Shown piece by piece: positions 59,476 to 64,000 of a stretch of DNA of 64,000 bases. Within the stretch, counting starts at the first letter, position 1; each line of letters starts with the position of its first letter. The notes beneath the pieces were generated by a model. The model ran no database searches, was not told the origin of the DNA, and worked only from the letters and a program-made list of their open reading frames with translations. Source of the stretch: Ficedula albicollis (taxonomy: Eukaryota > Chordata > Aves > Passeriformes > Muscicapidae); NCBI RefSeq assembly GCF_000247815.1, contig NC_021678.1, forward strand, positions 4,875,026 through 4,939,025, given 5' to 3'. A program made the position numbers and the translations under genes.

Positions 59476-62400
59476 TTAAGTTATAGTAGGGACTTTTCAT
59501 TCATGACAGAGTATCCTGGGGGAGAAGGCTGGACCTGTGTCTTTGCAGTAACCACAAACACAGGAGAAGAGTAGGAATATAAAATTGCCATACCCGTGGG
59601 CTTAACACAATGAAGCAATTCAGTGTGATTTCATTTCTAAAGCCCAATTCTGTCCCACCTGTGTTTTCACTCACACACATGTGCACACACACTTGTTCAC
59701 TCTCTGCATAGGACCTACAGCAGTCACTATCCAAACACTTCAGTCACAGAATTGCCACTAAAAGTCAGAAAGGTGATCTAACAATGTGACCTTGTCCACA
59801 TCCCTGCCTGAAGGTGCTCTCCCTGCTCTCTGCCTTCTCCAGCCAGGTTCCTCCTGCGGGTCACGTCCCATTCTCATTAGTGTCCCTAATGTCAGGCCCT
59901 CCTGCTGCAATCCATCCAAACACTGTGTCCTGTCTATCAACCACGTGCAGAACATTTTATTCCCTCTCCTCTGCAGTGCTGCTTCACTTATTGTCTCCCC
60001 TCTCTTAGGATTCTTTCTGGGGGGAGAAAGAAGTGCCTCGTCGGAGAATTGCTTTCTCCTCATTAATAAAAGAGCAATATCAGATCTAGTGTACCTAATT
60101 AACATTTAAGAAATAACATCAGTAGAAATTAGTAAAGTATTGATTAAACCTGTTTTGTCTATGTAATTGATGTGTTATCAGCATAAATGAAGGCCTGTAT
60201 AGTTTTTTAGGGTTGCTTCATTTTTTAATGCAGATTTTAGATAATTGTGTTTTTAATCTCCCTAGGTCTTTCTCAATTATTTACAATGGAACTGATGGCT
60301 CCTGAGAGATGGTCAGTTTTGGATTCAGGGGGAAGTGATCCCTCTTTACAAGCAGCTGTCTAAGCACACCACTGACATGTCAGACTTACCAAACCCAGTC
60401 AAGGCTTATATCAGAATTATGGATACATCTCTGTGTTGGCCTTGATTTATTAACCCATGATTTCAGTTTTGAATGTTAGCTTAAGCAGTGATTTTCCTAA
60501 AGTGTAATCCAGAAATGCCCAATGGAACCATTCCAAATAATCTGTTTTGCTCTCTCATCTCATGCTCAATTTGTACCACTAGTAATCACTTTCTGCATCT
60601 GTCAGACAGCTGTGCCCTGAGATCCTAACCCTTACCTGCTGCTGAAAATTCATCTTCCACATGTCTCTATTCCAAATATAGCCAATGTAAAGTGGTTTTA
60701 GGTTTTTTGGACCCCGTTACAAACATAAGCGCTCAGGTATTGCACGCAGAAAACGAAGACAACTAAAATAGGAAGAAGACTTTTTGCACAAGAGAGGATA
60801 GAAAAGCAAGGAAGAAGGCAAATCAAAGGAACTGATCATATGTTAAAGATCAGTTCAACCAGATACAGCAGCAACACACCGAACTTTAAATGTTTGAGTT
60901 GTAAAAATGAAATTGAGGCATTAAGTGATTTGCTGGACAGGGAGTTAAATAAAAGAGATGCAATGTTTTATTTAAAAATAGATTGTTTTCTAAGGCCTTC
61001 CTGTGAGATATTCTAGATCAGGAGTCCATAGAAGCATTGATTTTCCTATCAATTAAAACCAAGTGGGAAAACATGCAGTGAGATGACAGGGATCATCCAA
61101 ATGATACATGAGTTATGCAGTGATTTTTGGTTATTTATAAACTGCTTCTCAGTTTTTTTCTGGAATGACTTTGTTCCAAGTCCTTCCTGCAGACCACCCG
61201 ACTGGTGTGAACATCACGAAAAAGAATTTCAGCCTAAATCACTGATAACTGGCAGCAGTCATGCCTGAGAACAGAAACCATTGTTGTGTCTTCAACAAGT
61301 TTCCTCTCCTACATTATATCTTCCTTTAATTTTCTACCCTGCTCCCACAGAGCAGACACTTCCCATTCCAGCAGATGAGAGCTGACAGTGCTCACCCTCT
61401 GAAAACTCTATTTGAAAAGCATTGAGGTTGCGACACAGAACAATAAAAGCTCAGCTCTTGCAGAAATAAGCCACATGGGCTCCTGCACTTACCCAGCAAA
61501 ACAGATTTGGGGTGCTGGATTATGCTGAGGTGCTGGAAAATGTGGATAGGTGAGGATGGATTGAGGAGCCCAGAAGTTAAAGCATGGATTGCTCATGTAT
61601 TGCGACTATTAAGTGTCAGATGGGTGAGTAAAGCAAAACAATCTTGGATCTATTTAAAATGAAAAATATAAACCTTGTCTTTGGGCATATCTAAATTATG
61701 TGTGTGGTGAGACAATGCTTAGCCTTATTATTTCACTGAGGATTAGGCTTTTTGGTTCTGATTTCCCCCTTTCTGCCACTGACATGCCCACCCTTTATTA
61801 ATTTTCCTAAGAAGAGTGTATCTACAAGAAAGCACACAACTGCCAGCACAGGTTTTGGGGAAGCTGAGAGGAATTTTACTGCACATTGACTCTTCAGATG
61901 CCGACTGACCTGTTTGAAAAACTGCATCGCTCTGGAAAATACAAAACCCAACGCCTTTCATCAAAATTCTGCCTTCTCTGGACTGCTTGCTGAGGCAAGC
62001 AGCCTGTGGCTGTGCTTGCAGCAAGCTTCTGAGAACAACTGATCAGTAACCTGTCTTTAATGGTCCCAATCTGAATTTCTCCTGCTTTCAGGGTAATTGT
62101 TAGCAAAGGGGGGGAAATATGTTTTGTAAATAAACCTGCAAAAACTACAGTCCTCCCTTCAGTCACTGAATTGGTTTTAATCTACTTTTTAATCTTAAGA
62201 AATTGCTAAAGACATCAGAAAGGAATTGACAATGCTACTCATTAGCTCCTGCTGTGTGCAAACATTGTTCAATTCCAAATGAAACAAATGGCCCAAAGAG
62301 GATTCACTGAAGGAGCAACATATGGAGGACAAAGTACCACTGGAAATCATCATCACTGACCTCAGAGGACCTCCAGCAGGACACTGGAAAACTTCAGTTC

Positions 62401-62944
62401 AGGAAACAGGAAAAGAAAGATTCTGGCTTCTCAATGCAGGAGCTCAGGAGGAACAAGAACCAGTGTAGAGGAACCGAACCAGTGTATTAAACCAAGTGGC
62501 CTCTCTGTATCAAAGTTCTACTGAAATAATCTTGACCCATCTCTACTTTTCATGTGAGTGAAAAAATCTGTGATTGCCAGTTTCCAACTGCCAATATTTT
62601 GTCCTAATTAATGATTTTAAAATATGCCTTAACTTTAGAAAATAATAACCCGGGAACATTCAAAAACTATAGAGTATGTGGATTGATTTGTACTTGTCAC
62701 ATTAACTGATGGAAATTACACACCCATGATTTTCTAAGGGAAAATTACCCTCCTCTCAGAGTACATTTCATCCTTAGGCTGCAGAGTGGTTTGGATAAGG
62801 GGGTAGCTGGGCCTTTGCACAAAGGGAAGCTGCTGCCTATGGCTGGATACAGGACTGCTGTGAGCTGCCCCTCTTGCCTTGTCCTCTGAGCCAGAACCCA
62901 CCGGGCACGTGCCTGACCCTGCTTCTGTCAGCCTCTGGATTTCC
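59476..62944. other. Unique non-coding sequence
   Basis: About 3.5 kb with no recognised repeat or gene. Overlapping frames near 59758-60109 on both strands are shadows of each other. The 62165-62290 stretch could be a conserved non-coding element, but this is unproven. Confidence 0.45.
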
Positions 62945-63265
62945 CATGAAGCTGGAGAAAGACAGAGAGGAACTTTTCACAAGAGCAAGTAGTGACAAAA
63001 CAAGTAGAAAAAGCCTGGAGGTGGTCAGATTTAGGTGAGATATCAGGGAGAAACTCCTCCCTGTCAGGCTGGGGAGGCCCTGGCACAGGGTGCCCAGAGA
63101 AGCTGAGGCTGCCCCTGGATCCCTGGAAGTGTTCAAGGCCAGATTGGATGGGGCTTGGGGTACCCCGGACTAGTAGGAGGTGTCCCTGCACATGGCAGGG
63201 GATGGAATAGGATGAGCTTTAAGGTCCTTCCCAGAGCAAACTATTCCATGAGTCCAGGATTCCAT
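62945..63265 (+). mobile_element. CR1 LINE 3' fragment
   Basis: 'gaacttttcacaagagcaag' starts in the CR1 block before the 3' UTR. 'ccctggcacagggtgcccag', 'ggtgtccctgcacatggcag' and 'gagctttaaggtccttccca' follow, ending near 'ccatgagtccaggattcc'. Confidence 0.9.
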
Positions 63266-64000
63266 CAGCTGTCAACGACTGTGGCTTTGCTAAGGCTCCC
63301 CAATAGGCCAGTAACTCCAGTCACTTCTAAAACGCCAAGAGAAAAGCAACAAAATTACTCAGTGAGGTAAAAATCTTGACCCATAAGAGAAGATTGAAGG
63401 TTCTGCGATTATTTTAAATTTAAAATGCTGTGAAGCCTCCATGACAACGGTTTTCCATTATGGAAAATTTCTCTCAAGGGAAGGGAACAAAACTATTCGT
63501 CACAAGGACAGGAAAAGAAGAGTTAAAAGGCAGCAAGGAAAATTTTGCTCAGACACTAGCGAAATCCTTCTATCTGTCAAGGGGGCTCAGCACAGAAATC
63601 AATTGCGAACGAAGAGTGGAATCTCTGTCACAGGAGGGTTTGAAGAGCGGGCAAGCTAATTAACTGTCAGGCATGGCTGAGGTCTAATTGCTCCTGCTGG
63701 GGCAGGGGCCTGAACTAACTGACCTCCTCAGTCACCACCAGCTTTACCTGCATTGATCAGAGCATCTCCAGAGTAACAGAACCATCTACATCCCACACAA
63801 AGGTAACCCAACACAAGTGACCCAAACCAACATAAAAGCTAATTACAGACCTAATGCTGTGCTGCTGCCACCTTAATCCGTACAGAACTAAATCCATAAC
63901 ATCCTCTCAGTAATCATACTTTACTGCCAACATTACTAGACTATGAATGAATCATTCAGTCTGACATTGAAACACACGGCACACACAATTCTTATTCCGC
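63266..64000. other. Unique non-coding sequence to the window edge
   Basis: No repeat, gene or RNA recognised. Confidence 0.5.

Overview
This window is vertebrate nuclear DNA from a bird, most likely a songbird (passerine). The evidence is about twenty CR1 LINE fragments carrying the avian CR1 3' end, a tRNA-Ile-headed SINE with a CR1-like tail (TguSINE1 type, known from passerines) near 51.4 kb, and a decayed class II (beta-like) endogenous retrovirus. No host protein-coding gene, exon series, rRNA gene or functional tRNA gene could be supported. Almost all long open frames are shadows of repeats. The window reads as intergenic or long-intron DNA.

Layout. 0-5 kb: a CR1 tail, a nearly perfect 780-bp tandem duplication, then an antisense CR1 split by an uninterrupted run of 524 C. 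5-30 kb: mostly AT-rich unique sequence with scattered CR1 pieces and several short tandem duplications. 30-31 kb: a chimeric antisense CR1 that is near-identical to the CR1 at 2.8-3.5 kb but carries only seven C at the expansion site. 31.0-31.7 kb: an LTR-like sequence on the plus strand. 31.7-37.8 kb: a minus-strand endogenous retrovirus with 5' LTR, tRNA-Trp-like primer binding site, gag, dUTPase/protease and reverse transcriptase remnants. It is broken by stops and frameshifts, split by a 1.56-kb LTR-like insertion, and cut off after the RT region. 38-50 kb: unique DNA with a cluster of recent tandem duplications (634, 117, 57, about 100, 339 and 79 bp units). 50-64 kb: the SINE, more CR1, and a CR1 tail carrying 93 perfect GGGAT units.

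The most unusual property is local instability rather than gene content. At least twelve tandem duplications with units of 57-780 bp occur, many nearly identical, and the two very large simple repeats both sit inside CR1 copies at short seed motifs that other CR1 copies in the window still carry unexpanded. Whether these are real or assembly products cannot be decided from the sequence alone. No undescribed gene system was found.
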